NCBI GenBank assembly: GCA_028824015.1
Contig: JAPPFC010000025.1
Coordinates: 1-53,969 of the forward strand
Reading direction: 5' to 3'
From: a bacterium
GTDB lineage: Bacteria > Actinomycetota > Acidimicrobiia > Spongiisociales > ZC4RG35
Length of the DNA stretch: 53,969 bases
Below the pieces are notes generated by a model, which worked only from the letters and a program-made list of their open reading frames with translations, did no database searches and was not told the DNA's origin. A program made the translations under genes and the position numbers. This document shows positions 7,997 through 16,456 of this stretch, piece by piece (positions within the stretch are counted from its first letter, which is position 1; every line of letters begins with the position of its first letter).

Positions 7997-9886
7997 ATGG
8001 AGTACCGGGCGCTTTATCGCAAGTACCGGCCGCAGGTATTCGGGGAGGTAATCGGCCAGGAGCACGTCACCAATACCCTGGTCCGCGAGGCAAGGGAGAG
8101 AAGGGTTGCCCATGCCTACCTCTTCGCCGGGCCGCGGGGTACGGGCAAGACTTCAACCGCTCGCATCCTAGCCAAGGCGATCAACTGCGAGGATCCCCGC
8201 CCGGATGGCGAGCCCTGCGACCACTGCTCCACCTGTCAGGCCATCTCCAACGGCAGTTCGCTCGACGTCCAGGAATTGGATGCCGCCTCCCACAATTCGG
8301 TGGAGAACATAAGGGACATCCGGGTGCAGGTGACGATGGTGGCTGCCCGCCCCTCCGCCCACCGGGTCTTCATCCTCGATGAAGCGCACATGCTCTCCAC
8401 TGCCGCTTGCAACGCATTGTTGAAGACGCTGGAGGAGCCTCCTCCCAATGTCCATTTCATCCTGGCCACCACCGAGCCCTACAAACTGCTGGACACCATC
8501 CGCTCCCGCAGCCAGCGTTTCGACTTCCTCCCCGTTCCGGCGGAGGTTCTCACCCGCCATCTGCGCTCGGTTGCCGGCCGCGAGGGGTACGAGGTAACCG
8601 GCGACGGCTTGGAGACGGTGGCCCGCCATGCGGACGGGAGCGTGCGCGACTCTCTCAGCCTCTTGGAGCAGGTGGCCGCTCTGGGTGACGGGCTAGTCGA
8701 TCCGCAAGGGGTGGAACGGGCCTTGGGGGTGGCTGACCGGGAGACCATGACCGTCCTGGCAAAGGCGGTGGCGGAACGGGATGCGGCGGCGGCGCTCTCC
8801 CTGGTGGCTCGTCTGGACAGCCGGGGGGTCAATCTCCGTTCCTTCGTCTCCGAGGGAATCGGGTTCTTCCGGGGGATATTCTTGGCGCACCATCTTTCCG
8901 ATCCGGGGGCGGCCGCCGACGACTCTCCCGAGGTGGTCGAGGCTTGGAAGGCGGCCGCGACGATCCTGTCGGTCCGCGACGTCAACCGGGTCATCGATCA
9001 ACTGGGCGACGCCCTGATCAAAATACGGGAGGGACGAGAAGAGCGGCTCATGTTGGAAATGGCCCTGCTCTGGATAGTGCGTCCCGAGACCTCCATCCAC
9101 CCGGCTGCGCTGCTTGCCAGGATCGAGGCGCTGGAAGCCAGGATCGGGGAGGGGACCCGCCCCCGAGGCTCCACTCAACCCTCCCCTCCGGCCGCCGCCC
9201 CCGCGCCCCGGAAGACCCTGGCCGGGACCGGCGCGCCGACTCCGGCAGCTTCCACCGTTCCCTCCAGAGAGAAAGAGTCGCCAGCCCCGGCCTCTCCCCG
9301 GCCCGCCGCCGCTTCCCCACCTGAAGATGCTCCCGTCGAGACCGGGCCTCTCACGTTGGAGAAGCTGGCGGCCATGTGGAAAGAGATCGCGGGGACCTTC
9401 GGGGGGATGCTGGGCGCTCTCCTGCGTCCCACCAACCCGGTGGCTTTGGAGGGGGATCGCTTGGTGGTTGACTGCGAGAACCATTTCCGCCTCCTGCGGT
9501 TGGAGGACAGTGACTCGGCGACCCTGATCGGCGAAGAGATCAAAAGGAGAACCGGCCAAACCATCAGGGTGGAGTATGTGAACCAGGCTACCCAGGGCTT
9601 GACCTCGCCCACCCTCCAGCAGGCGACCACCGTCCCACCCCGGCCGCCGAGCGCGGCCGAACCGCCAGAGGCCCACCCGGAACCGGATCCGCCTGAAGCC
9701 GAGACAGCGATTTCCCGTTCGCCGGCGGATGCTGCAGCGGCGCCGCCGGATGAGAGGACCGACGCCACGGACGCGGGAGAGGCCAACCACGACGGACCCG
9801 ATCCTGATCTCAAAGCCTTCTTCGAAGCGGCCGAGATCTCTGTGACCGAAGTGAAGAACCCGCCCGGCGGAAGTCTTCCCTTCTAG
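7997..9886 (+). CDS. dnaX: DNA polymerase III subunits gamma and tau
   Basis: Predicted 629-residue clamp-loader ATPase. The N-terminus (YRALYRKYRPQVFGEVIGQ) is canonical. The Walker A GPRGTGKTSTARI, a four-cysteine zinc module (NCEDPRPDGEPCDHCSTCQ) and the Walker B ILDEAHMLS follow. Residues ~400-480 are a Pro/Ala-rich linker, then a tau-like domain (LEKLAAMWKEI) and an acidic, Pro-rich tail to the C-terminus. The start at 7997 matches the conserved N-terminus; the longer frame from 7946 does not. recR follows after 53 bp. No ribosomal frameshift site was identified, so separate gamma production is not claimed. Confidence 0.96.
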   Translation: MEYRALYRKYRPQVFGEVIGQEHVTNTLVREARERRVAHAYLFAGPRGTGKTSTARILAKAINCEDPRPDGEPCDHCSTCQAISNGSSLDVQELDAASHNSVENIRDIRVQVTMVAARPSAHRVFILDEAHMLSTAACNALLKTLEEPPPNVHFILATTEPYKLLDTIRSRSQRFDFLPVPAEVLTRHLRSVAGREGYEVTGDGLETVARHADGSVRDSLSLLEQVAALGDGLVDPQGVERALGVADRETMTVLAKAVAERDAAAALSLVARLDSRGVNLRSFVSEGIGFFRGIFLAHHLSDPGAAADDSPEVVEAWKAAATILSVRDVNRVIDQLGDALIKIREGREERLMLEMALLWIVRPETSIHPAALLARIEALEARIGEGTRPRGSTQPSPPAAAPAPRKTLAGTGAPTPAASTVPSREKESPAPASPRPAAASPPEDAPVETGPLTLEKLAAMWKEIAGTFGGMLGALLRPTNPVALEGDRLVVDCENHFRLLRLEDSDSATLIGEEIKRRTGQTIRVEYVNQATQGLTSPTLQQATTVPPRPPSAAEPPEAHPEPDPPEAETAISRSPADAAAAPPDERTDATDAGEANHDGPDPDLKAFFEAAEISVTEVKNPPGGSLPF

Positions 9887-9939
9887 GGCCGGAGGGATTC
9901 CCGCAGGTTGTCTCACTTTCCCAATACCCTGCCAGGAGT

Positions 9940-10536
9940 ATGAAGTTCGAGCCGCCGGTCCAGAAGGTGATCGACGAGTTTGCCAGACTGCCGGGGATCG
10001 GCGCCAAGACCGCTCAGCGGTTGGCCTTCCACCTCATGTCCCTTCCCAGAGACGCCGCGGAACGTCTTGGTGAGGCGATTCTGGAGATGACCGAGCAGGT
10101 GCGGAACTGTTCCCGGTGTTTCAACCTCACGTCGGAAGACCTGTGTGCTATCTGCCGGGACACCAGGCGGGACCACACGCTGGTGTGTGTGGTGGAAAGG
10201 CCCCAGGACATCTCGGTGATCGAACGCACCAACGAATTCCGAGGGGGGTACCACGTCCTGGGCGGCGCGCTGTCACCGCTTAGAGGGATAGGGCCGGACC
10301 AACTTCGCATCCCCGAGTTGGAAAGGCGGATGGAGACGGAGGGAATCGTGGAGTTGGTGATGGCCACCAATCCGACCCTGGAGGGAGACGCCACTGCGCT
10401 CTACCTGGCGAGGGTGTTCAAGGCCCGCGAGGTGCGAATAACCCGTCTTGCCTCGGGCCTGCCGGTGGGAGGAGATCTTGACTACGCCGACGAGATAACC
10501 CTGGGTCGAGCCCTGGCCGGCCGCCAGCAGATGTAA
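9940..10536 (+). CDS. recR: Recombination protein RecR
   Basis: Predicted 198-residue RecR of the RecFOR pathway, which loads RecA at gapped DNA. It has the helix-hairpin-helix segment LPGIGAKTAQRLAFHL and the four-cysteine zinc finger CSRCFNLTSEDLCAIC. The Toprim domain has CVVERPQDISVIE and a C-terminal TNPTLEGDATALYLA, with a Walker-like RLASGLPVGGDLDYADE end. Length and order are normal. It follows dnaX directly; the nucleoid-associated ybaB gene that commonly sits between them is absent from this 53-bp gap. Confidence 0.96.
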   Translation: MKFEPPVQKVIDEFARLPGIGAKTAQRLAFHLMSLPRDAAERLGEAILEMTEQVRNCSRCFNLTSEDLCAICRDTRRDHTLVCVVERPQDISVIERTNEFRGGYHVLGGALSPLRGIGPDQLRIPELERRMETEGIVELVMATNPTLEGDATALYLARVFKAREVRITRLASGLPVGGDLDYADEITLGRALAGRQQM

Positions 10537-10557
10537 GAACCGCCGAGGGAGGGTCCG

Positions 10558-11865
10558 CTAGCTCAGGCGAGCAGCCATCATGCGCCGGAGGCGAGCCGAA
10601 AGGGCACGGGCATCGGCGGTCTGCAACTCCCCGTCTCTTACCACCACCTTCCCGGCTACCACCACATGGCGGGGGCGTCGGCCCGGGTTGGCCCACAACA
10701 GTCCCTCCAGCGGGTCCCCCACCCCGGCGTCTTCGGGCCCTGTTATGTCGTAGCAACAGAGGTCAGCGGCGGCGCCTGGCTCCAAATGTCCCAATTCGGG
10801 TCGTCCCAGCCCCTGTGCCGATCCCGCAGTTGCCGCCGCCATGAGTTCGAGGGCAGTGGGTGGACGCTCCGTCAGTCCTCCGACCTGCAGGGCGAGGCGG
10901 GCGTCGGACAATAGGTTCCCTGCGTCGTTGTATCCCCCTCCGCTCGTGCCCAGTCCCACGGTGATCCCGGCGTCGATCAGGGCGCCCACCTCGCAGATCC
11001 CCAGGCCCATCGGCACGTCGAAGCCCGGAGCATGGGTGGCGGTCACTCCGGTTGCGCGTAGCCTGTCCCGCTCGGAGGCGGTGATACCGCAGAGATGGGC
11101 AAGGGTGACGTCCGGGGAGAGCCATCCCCACTCTTCCAGGAGCGCCAACGGGCGGCAGCCGTATCGCACGGCGGCGCGCGCCACGTCTATGGCTTCGTTG
11201 GCCTGGGTCCGGCGCCGGAGACCCCATTTCCGCGCCGCTTCCGAGAAGACCGCGAAGGTCTCGGGGCCGTCGGAGTGCACCCCGGCCGGTCCGCACGCCA
11301 TCTGCAGCATCCCGTCGGCGCCGAGAGCGGGGTACCGGCCCATCACGGACTCCAGTCCCGAGGCCAGTGCCTCCGGATCGTCTCCTGCCGACCCGTAGCC
11401 GAATACCAGCCTGGCGCCAAGCCTCCGGGCTGTTGCCACCGTGGCCTCCACCAACTCCATGGGCGCCACGCCCTCGGGCCAGGTGAAGTGATGATCCGCG
11501 ACAGTGGTGACGCCCGCCAACAACCCTTCGGCAACACCCACCGCCGCCGCCGCCTCCGCGAGGCGGGGGTCCACCGCCGCCCTGCGGTAGTAGCCGGCCA
11601 TGGCCGCCAGCCAATCTCCCATGGAGAGATGCCGGGTGCCGGGCAGGGTGCGGAAGGCTGTCTGCAGCAGGTGATGGTGGGCGTTTACCAGTCCGGGGAC
11701 CACCACGCATCCGGAGGCGTCCAGGATTTCGGCGTCTGCACGGTTGAGCGGAAGGGCCGGGGCGGAGTCCACTTCATGCACCCGGCTTCCTGCGCAAACC
11801 AGGGAGACGCCTCCGAGTCTTCGGGATCCGGTCCACAATTCTTCGGCGCCGCGCACGATGAGCAT
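10558..11865 (-). CDS. Amidohydrolase (ATZ/TRZ/guanine deaminase type) with altered metal site
   Basis: Predicted 435-residue amidohydrolase most like 8-oxoguanine deaminase/ATZ-type enzymes. The beta-strand 1 HxH is present (GLVNAHHHLLQTAFR), as are VADHHFTWPEG and the LAHLCGI histidine. Two usual ligands look replaced. The THxxE position reads RRTQANEAID (Gln for His). The strand 8 GTDG position reads GLGTSGGGYND (Ser for Asp). Either the enzyme uses a different metal arrangement or it has lost activity. The start is uncertain: 11865 (MLIVRGAEEL) fits domain boundaries, while ATG 11892 has GGAG just upstream. It is divergent from the creatininase-like gene. Confidence 0.8.
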   Translation of the reverse strand: MLIVRGAEELWTGSRRLGGVSLVCAGSRVHEVDSAPALPLNRADAEILDASGCVVVPGLVNAHHHLLQTAFRTLPGTRHLSMGDWLAAMAGYYRRAAVDPRLAEAAAAVGVAEGLLAGVTTVADHHFTWPEGVAPMELVEATVATARRLGARLVFGYGSAGDDPEALASGLESVMGRYPALGADGMLQMACGPAGVHSDGPETFAVFSEAARKWGLRRRTQANEAIDVARAAVRYGCRPLALLEEWGWLSPDVTLAHLCGITASERDRLRATGVTATHAPGFDVPMGLGICEVGALIDAGITVGLGTSGGGYNDAGNLLSDARLALQVGGLTERPPTALELMAAATAGSAQGLGRPELGHLEPGAAADLCCYDITGPEDAGVGDPLEGLLWANPGRRPRHVVVAGKVVVRDGELQTADARALSARLRRMMAARLS

Positions 11866-11890
11866 CAGGACATGGTAAACATGGCCTACC

Positions 11891-12709
11891 ATGTCTCCAA
11901 TGTCCAGTCCGGGTTCCCGCTTACTCGAAGAACTCACTCTTCCCCAGGTCAAGGAGAAGATTCGCCCTTCCTCGGTGCTGGTAATGCCGATCGGATCGGT
12001 GGAGCAGCATGGGCCGCACCTTCCCCTGACGACCGACCACCTCGTCGCCTCGGAGGCGGCCAAGGCAGTGGCAAGCCGTTGTGGCGAGGATCTGGATCTT
12101 TGGCTACTCCCCACCCTGGCGGTGTCCAAGGCGAACGAACATGCCTGGGCGCCGGGGACGCTCTGGCTCCGGGCGGAGACTCTCCTATCGGTGGTGAGCG
12201 ACATCGCCTCCTCGGCGGCGACCACCGGCGCGCGGCGACTGGTGTTTCTCAACTCCCACGGCGGCAACACTCCTCTGCTGGTTGTGGCATGCCGTGAGGT
12301 GAGGCTCTCCCTGGGGTTCCAGACCTTTCTGCTCCATCCCTTCCTTCCCCTCGATCACGGCGGAAGGTCCACCGCCGCTCCGGCGGGCGAACTGGGAATG
12401 GGAATCCACGGGGGCCACGACGAGACCTCCATAATGCTCCATCTGCGTCCTGACCTGGTGGACATGAGCCTGGCCGTCCGCCGGGTCCCGGATCGTCTGG
12501 CCGGGAACCGGCACGTGCGTTTCGGGGGATCGGTGCCTTTCGGCTGGACCTCCGACGACTTCGGCCCCGATGGCCACATCGGCGATCCGGTCGGCGCCAC
12601 GGCCCGGGAGGGGAAGGAGTTGTTCGAAGGAGCGGTGGAGATGCTGTGCGAACAACTGGCTGAGATTGCGACGTTCGATTTCGGAATGGACCCGGACGAC
12701 TCAAGGTAG
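11891..12709 (+). CDS. Creatininase-family amidohydrolase
   Basis: Predicted 272-residue member of the creatininase/formamide hydrolase family. Metal ligands are visible in GSVEQHGPHLPLTTDH (Glu, His, Asp), and LNSHGGN and GGHDETS supply the downstream His and Glu positions. The family includes creatinine amidohydrolase, the F420 and riboflavin biosynthesis enzyme ArfB and mycofactocin MftE; which of these it matches cannot be decided by eye. Translation may start at 11891 or at the ATG three codons later. Its 5' end nearly touches the divergent amidohydrolase start, leaving about 25 bp for both promoters. Confidence 0.85.
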   Translation: MSPMSSPGSRLLEELTLPQVKEKIRPSSVLVMPIGSVEQHGPHLPLTTDHLVASEAAKAVASRCGEDLDLWLLPTLAVSKANEHAWAPGTLWLRAETLLSVVSDIASSAATTGARRLVFLNSHGGNTPLLVVACREVRLSLGFQTFLLHPFLPLDHGGRSTAAPAGELGMGIHGGHDETSIMLHLRPDLVDMSLAVRRVPDRLAGNRHVRFGGSVPFGWTSDDFGPDGHIGDPVGATAREGKELFEGAVEMLCEQLAEIATFDFGMDPDDSR

Positions 12710-12781
12710 TCAAAGGGGTGAATCCCCCGGTTGCACCTTAGCCCGGAGGGTTCTCGATTGAGGTCCCGCCAAAGCTAAGAT

Positions 12782-12806
12782 GCGCCCCAAGCCGTCCTTG
12801 CGGCGC
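12782..12806. other. Hairpin upstream of the LLM monooxygenase gene
   Basis: Inverted repeat with arms GCGCC-C-CAAG and CTTG-C-GGCGC around a five-base loop, so nine paired bases with one C-C mismatch. It lies 28 bp before the start codon at 12835 and after the creatininase-family stop. There is no T tract, so it is not a standard terminator; it could be a leader structure or operator. Function unknown. Confidence 0.45.
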
Positions 12807-12834
12807 CCGGCAGCGACACAACCAGCAGAGGCCC

Positions 12835-13986
12835 ATGGAAACCGGAATATTCCTGTTCGGAGCAGTGGAGATGGACGACGCGGGAGCAGGCCCTCCTCGT
12901 CCTACCGACCGCCGCTACGACCAGAAGCAGATGTGGTACGCGGCGGAGCGGATGCTTGACATGGGGGTGGTCACCGAGGAGAGCGGCTTCGACATCTTCT
13001 GGTTGACCGAGCACCACTTCCAGTACGAGGGATACGAAGTCATCCCCAACGCCGTGTTGTTCGGCGCCGTGCTTGCCGAGCGGACCGAGACGCTCCGGAT
13101 CGGGGCGCTGTTCAACATAGTCCCCCAGTGGAACCCGCTGCGTTTCGCGGAGGACTTCGCCACCATGCACAACCTGTCGGGTGGTCGGGGGGTGCTGGGG
13201 GTGGGTCGAGGAACCGTGCCGCGGGAGGCCCAGACCCTCGGTTCCATGATCGGTAGCCACGACAATCCCGACAAGGCCGAGGCCGATCGCATCAACCGGG
13301 AGGTTTTCGACGAGACCATGGACGTGATCCTGGCGGCCTTCGAGAACGAGTCCTTCTCCTACCACGGGCGCCACTTCACCTATCCCCCGCCGGGGATCCC
13401 CGATCGGGGAGGGACGGTGCAGAAGCTCACCCTGGTGCCCCGACCCCTCTATCCCTTCGACACCTGGCAGGCGATCACCTCGCCGCCCACCCTGGAGTAC
13501 GTGCCGAGGCGGGGTTGGGGAGGGGTCTTCTGGTTGAAGCATCATCGATTTACTGCCCAGTGGTGGGACCGCTTTGCGGAGCTCTACGAGGAAGAACACC
13601 GAGAGCCTCTGGAACCGGGCCGGAAGCGGATGCTGGTGCTGAACGTGCGGGTGGAGGACACCCACGAACAGGCGTGGGACGCCTCCCGGCCCGGGCACGA
13701 CGAGTTCTGGAAGTTCCTGGGCCCCTACGGCTGGAGCCGGGGGTACATGGGTGAGGACGGAAGGCCCTCTCCACCCGGTCTGATCCCCACCCTGGAGCAA
13801 TCGGTGGAACAGAAGACCTGGGTGATCGGGACGGCCGAGGAGGTAGCCGAAGGGGTTTCCTTCTACGCCGATGTGCTGGGCGGCCTGGAGCATCTGACCC
13901 TTTTCCCGCACTTCCCGGGGGACACCTACGACCAGGCCGCCGAACAGATCCAGCGTTTAGGAGAAGAGGTCCTTCCCCTTCTCTAA
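12835..13986 (+). CDS. LLM-class flavin-dependent oxidoreductase
   Basis: Predicted 383-residue luciferase-like monooxygenase. It has the family core: GFDIFWLTEHHF near residue 60, ERTETLRIGALFNIVPQWNPLR, then SGGRGVLGVGRGTVPRE and a C-terminal WVIGTAEEVAEGVSFYAD. Actinobacterial members use FMN or F420; the cofactor is not determined by the motifs seen. Neighbours (amidohydrolases upstream, a 2-hydroxyacid dehydrogenase downstream on the same strand) suggest catabolism of a small organic substrate, but this is only context. Full length, no signal peptide. Confidence 0.88.
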   Translation: METGIFLFGAVEMDDAGAGPPRPTDRRYDQKQMWYAAERMLDMGVVTEESGFDIFWLTEHHFQYEGYEVIPNAVLFGAVLAERTETLRIGALFNIVPQWNPLRFAEDFATMHNLSGGRGVLGVGRGTVPREAQTLGSMIGSHDNPDKAEADRINREVFDETMDVILAAFENESFSYHGRHFTYPPPGIPDRGGTVQKLTLVPRPLYPFDTWQAITSPPTLEYVPRRGWGGVFWLKHHRFTAQWWDRFAELYEEEHREPLEPGRKRMLVLNVRVEDTHEQAWDASRPGHDEFWKFLGPYGWSRGYMGEDGRPSPPGLIPTLEQSVEQKTWVIGTAEEVAEGVSFYADVLGGLEHLTLFPHFPGDTYDQAAEQIQRLGEEVLPLL

Positions 13987-14037
13987 CTTTCTTCAAAAAA
14001 GGGGGATGAGTCCTTGTCACAGTTGCACCCTGGAGAG

Positions 14038-15030
14038 ATGACCCCCTCCGGCGCCGGGGCGTCTGCGCCGGTGGTGGCGGTGGTCAATTACACGGATGTG
14101 CCCCCCGAAAGGTTGTCGTCGCTGGTGGGCACCGAGGCGACGCTCCGGGCCGCTTCCACCAAGGCGGGCCTCGACGCCATCATTCCCGACGCCGAGATTG
14201 CCGTGATCTGGGCATACAAGTCGGACTTGCTGGAGGGATCGTGGGAGCTTGCCGGGAATGTGGATTGGGTCCATGTCGCCGCGGCTGGGGTGGACAGGCC
14301 CCTGTTCCCCAAGTTGGTGGAGAGCTCGGCGGTGGTCACCAACGCCGCGGGGGTGTTCGACCGGCCGATGGCCGAGTGGGTGTTGATGTGCATCCTGGCC
14401 TATGTGAAAGAGTTCTTCGACAACATGGAGTACCAGCGGGAGCGAAGGTGGGTCAACCGGGAAGTGGGAGTTCTGGAGGGCCAGAAGGCGCTGATACTCG
14501 GTGCGGGGGGCGTGGGACGGGACGTTGCTCACATGCTGGGGAAGGTGGGCATGGAGGTGCGGGGGGTGGCCCGGAGCCGAAGGGACGGCGATCCGGACTT
14601 CGGGACCGTCCATCCGATGGGCGATCTGGCCGAGTTGCTTCCCGAGGCTGATTACGTGATTTCCGCTCTGCCCCTTACTGCTGCGACCCGGGGCTTGTTT
14701 GGAGCCGAAGAGTTCGCACTGATGAAGCCCACCGCCCGGTTCATCAACGTCGGCCGGGGCGCCTCGGTCGACGAGGAAGCGATGATCTCCGCCCTGGAGG
14801 AAGGACAGATAGCCGGAGCGGCTCTGGATGTCTTCGTCACCGAGCCCCTACCCCCCGACAGCCCTCTGTGGGGTCTGCCCAACGTATACGTCTCCCCTCA
14901 CATGTCGGGCAGCGGATTCGAGGAGCGCCTTGCCGTCCAGTTCCTCGACAACCTGCACCGCTGGAAAGCGGGCCGACCCCTGCTCAACGTGGTGGACAAG
15001 CGCCTCGGTTTCGTCCCTTATCGCGGGTGA
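14038..15030 (+). CDS. D-isomer 2-hydroxyacid dehydrogenase-like protein
   Basis: Predicted ~330-residue NAD(P)-dependent dehydrogenase of the D-2-hydroxyacid family. It has the Rossmann motif LILGAGGVGRDVAHMLGKVG and the catalytic Arg region INVGRGASVDEEAM. EPLPPDSPLWGLPNVYVSPH supplies the Glu/His pair. The substrate-binding half is weakly conserved, so the substrate is not assigned. Start choice is open: ATG 14038, or TTG 14014 preceded by a GGGGG run, which would add eight residues. It follows the LLM gene on the same strand within about 50 bp and may be co-transcribed with it. Confidence 0.87.
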   Translation: MTPSGAGASAPVVAVVNYTDVPPERLSSLVGTEATLRAASTKAGLDAIIPDAEIAVIWAYKSDLLEGSWELAGNVDWVHVAAAGVDRPLFPKLVESSAVVTNAAGVFDRPMAEWVLMCILAYVKEFFDNMEYQRERRWVNREVGVLEGQKALILGAGGVGRDVAHMLGKVGMEVRGVARSRRDGDPDFGTVHPMGDLAELLPEADYVISALPLTAATRGLFGAEEFALMKPTARFINVGRGASVDEEAMISALEEGQIAGAALDVFVTEPLPPDSPLWGLPNVYVSPHMSGSGFEERLAVQFLDNLHRWKAGRPLLNVVDKRLGFVPYRG

Positions 15031-15047
15031 TGGTGCGTCATACCAGG

Positions 15048-15464
15048 TCAGAGGGACCCGCGAGGTACCACCCATTCGCAGGGTTGCCGGGTGACCTCAA
15101 CGATGAGGTCGAAGTCGGCGTCATAGTGGATAACCGTTAGGTCGTTGACTTCCGCTACGGCGGCAATCAGCAAGTCAGGCAGAGAAACCCGATGGCGGCC
15201 AAGTCGCGCCAATCTGTGCTGGACTTCCATGGCGCGATCTGTCGATTCTTCGGTCAGCGGATAAGAGGGCAGGGCTCGCCGTTCTGAGAGGATGCTCTCG
15301 TAGTCAGCGAGGGACCGGGCGCTGTAGAGGATCTCGAGGTCGATGATGGGAGTGGTGGCGACCAAGCCGTTGAGCAGGAGTGGCCCCAGTCGAGTTGCCA
15401 CCGGTTGTTGAGGAAGTCTTGCGAGAGCGCTCTTGTCAGCCAGCCACTGTGGCGCTACCGCCAT
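15048..15464 (-). CDS. vapC: PIN-domain toxin, VapC type
   Basis: Predicted 138-residue PIN-domain ribonuclease. The acidic site is recognisable: Asp10 (LADKSAL), Glu44 (DLEILYSAR), Asp97 (SLPDLLIAA) and Asp115/Asp117 (HYDADFD). It is the toxin of a type II module; targets of VapC proteins are usually tRNA or rRNA, but the target here is unknown. The gene overlaps the upstream antitoxin by 10 bp, which is the typical vapBC arrangement. Confidence 0.9.
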   Translation of the reverse strand: MAVAPQWLADKSALARLPQQPVATRLGPLLLNGLVATTPIIDLEILYSARSLADYESILSERRALPSYPLTEESTDRAMEVQHRLARLGRHRVSLPDLLIAAVAEVNDLTVIHYDADFDLIVEVTRQPCEWVVPRGSL

Positions 15465-15661
15465 GCGTCGGCCATCACCTCGTCATCGGCTATGTCGGTT
15501 CCCTCGCCGGTGATCAGGCGCACCAGATGCTGACGGCGAAGTTCGGCATTGACCACCTCGCGGAGGGAGGTGTTGACCGTTTCTTTGATAGTTGTCGCTC
15601 CGGTCAGGGTCCGAGCTTGGTCCAGCAAGTCGTCCTCGATGTCAATCAGCCGTTTCGTCAT
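15455..15661 (-). CDS. vapB: VapB-family antitoxin
   Basis: Predicted 68-residue antitoxin. The N-terminus MTKRLIDIEDDLLDQARTLT followed by TTIKETVNTSLREVV is the ribbon-helix-helix DNA-binding fold of the VapB (Rv-type) family. The C-terminal part, rich in Asp and Glu (EGTDIADDEVMADAWR), would wrap the PIN toxin. It precedes and overlaps vapC. An AT-rich inverted repeat just upstream (15672-15702) is a candidate autoregulatory operator. Confidence 0.88.
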   Translation of the reverse strand: MTKRLIDIEDDLLDQARTLTGATTIKETVNTSLREVVNAELRRQHLVRLITGEGTDIADDEVMADAWR

Positions 15662-15671
15662 GGCCCACCAG

Positions 15672-15702
15672 TATATATTGCGACCGATGTATTGGATATA
15701 TA
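15672..15702. promoter_or_regulatory. AT-rich inverted repeat upstream of vapBC
   Basis: TATATATTG and TGGATATATA form an imperfect inverted repeat in an otherwise GC-rich region, 11 bp upstream of the vapB start. VapB proteins commonly bind such palindromes to repress their own operon. The site probably also contains the promoter -10 element. The assignment rests on position and symmetry only. Confidence 0.45.
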
Positions 15703-15736
15703 GTTAGGGGACGGCAGAGGCCAGGTTCGTTGCTAC

Positions 15737-16456
15737 TCACAGGCTGCGGCCGCCGTCGATGAGCATCACCTGTCCGGTGATGAAGAGTGACCTGTCCGAG
15801 CAGAGGAAGGAGATCAGATCGGCGATCTCCTCCGGTTCGGCGGCCCTTCGCAGGACGGCGGTGTTTACCAGCCTCTCTCTCAGCTCGGGACGCATCGAGC
15901 GGCTCAGGATGGATTCGGTGAACCCGGGCGCCACGATGTTGACCCGGATCTTCCGGGGCGCCAGTTCCCGGGCCAGGGCCCTGGTCATCCCGATCAGCCC
16001 GCCCTTGGACATGGTGTAGTTGAACTGCCCGAAGCTTCCCAGGTAGGCCCGCGACGAGATGCTCACCACCGCCGACCCCTCTCCCAGGAACGGGATCAAC
16101 CGTCGGGTGAGTTGGTAGGCGCCGCCCAGGTTCACCCCGATTACCACCGAGAATTGTTCGTCGGTCATGTTCACCAGTCGGACGTCCCGGATGATCCCGG
16201 CGTTGTTGACCAGCGCCGCCAGCGCGCCTCCCCGGTCCTGCATCGCATCCACGATGGCCTGGCGTCCCTGCGGGGTGGCGACGTCTGCCACGATGCCCCG
16301 GGTATTCCGGCCGCCGTCCAGGGTGGCGGCTGTCTCTATCACGGCCGGGTCGAGATCGGCCATCAGGACGTGGAATCCCTCCTCGATGAACCGCATGGCG
16401 GTGGCCAGGCCTATCCCCCTTCCGGCGCCGGTGATCACCGCGGTGGGCCTGGTCAC
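15737..16456 (-). CDS. SDR oxidoreductase, FabG4-like catalytic domain
   Basis: Predicted 239-residue short-chain dehydrogenase resembling 3-oxoacyl-ACP/CoA reductases. It shows TGAGRGIG for NAD(P) binding, the NNAG motif and the active-site pattern SSRAYLGSFGQFNYTMSKG (Ser, Tyr, Lys). The C-terminus FITGQVMLIDGG is typical. Its ATG overlaps the stop of the upstream gene as ATGA. That upstream product resembles the degenerate N-terminal domain of mycobacterial FabG4, so together the two look like a FabG4 protein split into two subunits. The thiolase gene upstream on the same strand fits fatty acyl-CoA metabolism. Confidence 0.87.
   Translation of the reverse strand: MTRPTAVITGAGRGIGLATAMRFIEEGFHVLMADLDPAVIETAATLDGGRNTRGIVADVATPQGRQAIVDAMQDRGGALAALVNNAGIIRDVRLVNMTDEQFSVVIGVNLGGAYQLTRRLIPFLGEGSAVVSISSRAYLGSFGQFNYTMSKGGLIGMTRALARELAPRKIRVNIVAPGFTESILSRSMRPELRERLVNTAVLRRAAEPEEIADLISFLCSDRSLFITGQVMLIDGGRSL

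Noticed and set aside
11866-12270. Long N-terminal extension of the amidohydrolase
   Set aside because: It is antisense to the creatininase-family gene and looks like frame read-through in GC-rich DNA.
15424-15433. AGAGCGCTCT palindrome
   Set aside because: It is inside vapC, lacks the GGG/CCC outer bases and has no promoter next to it.
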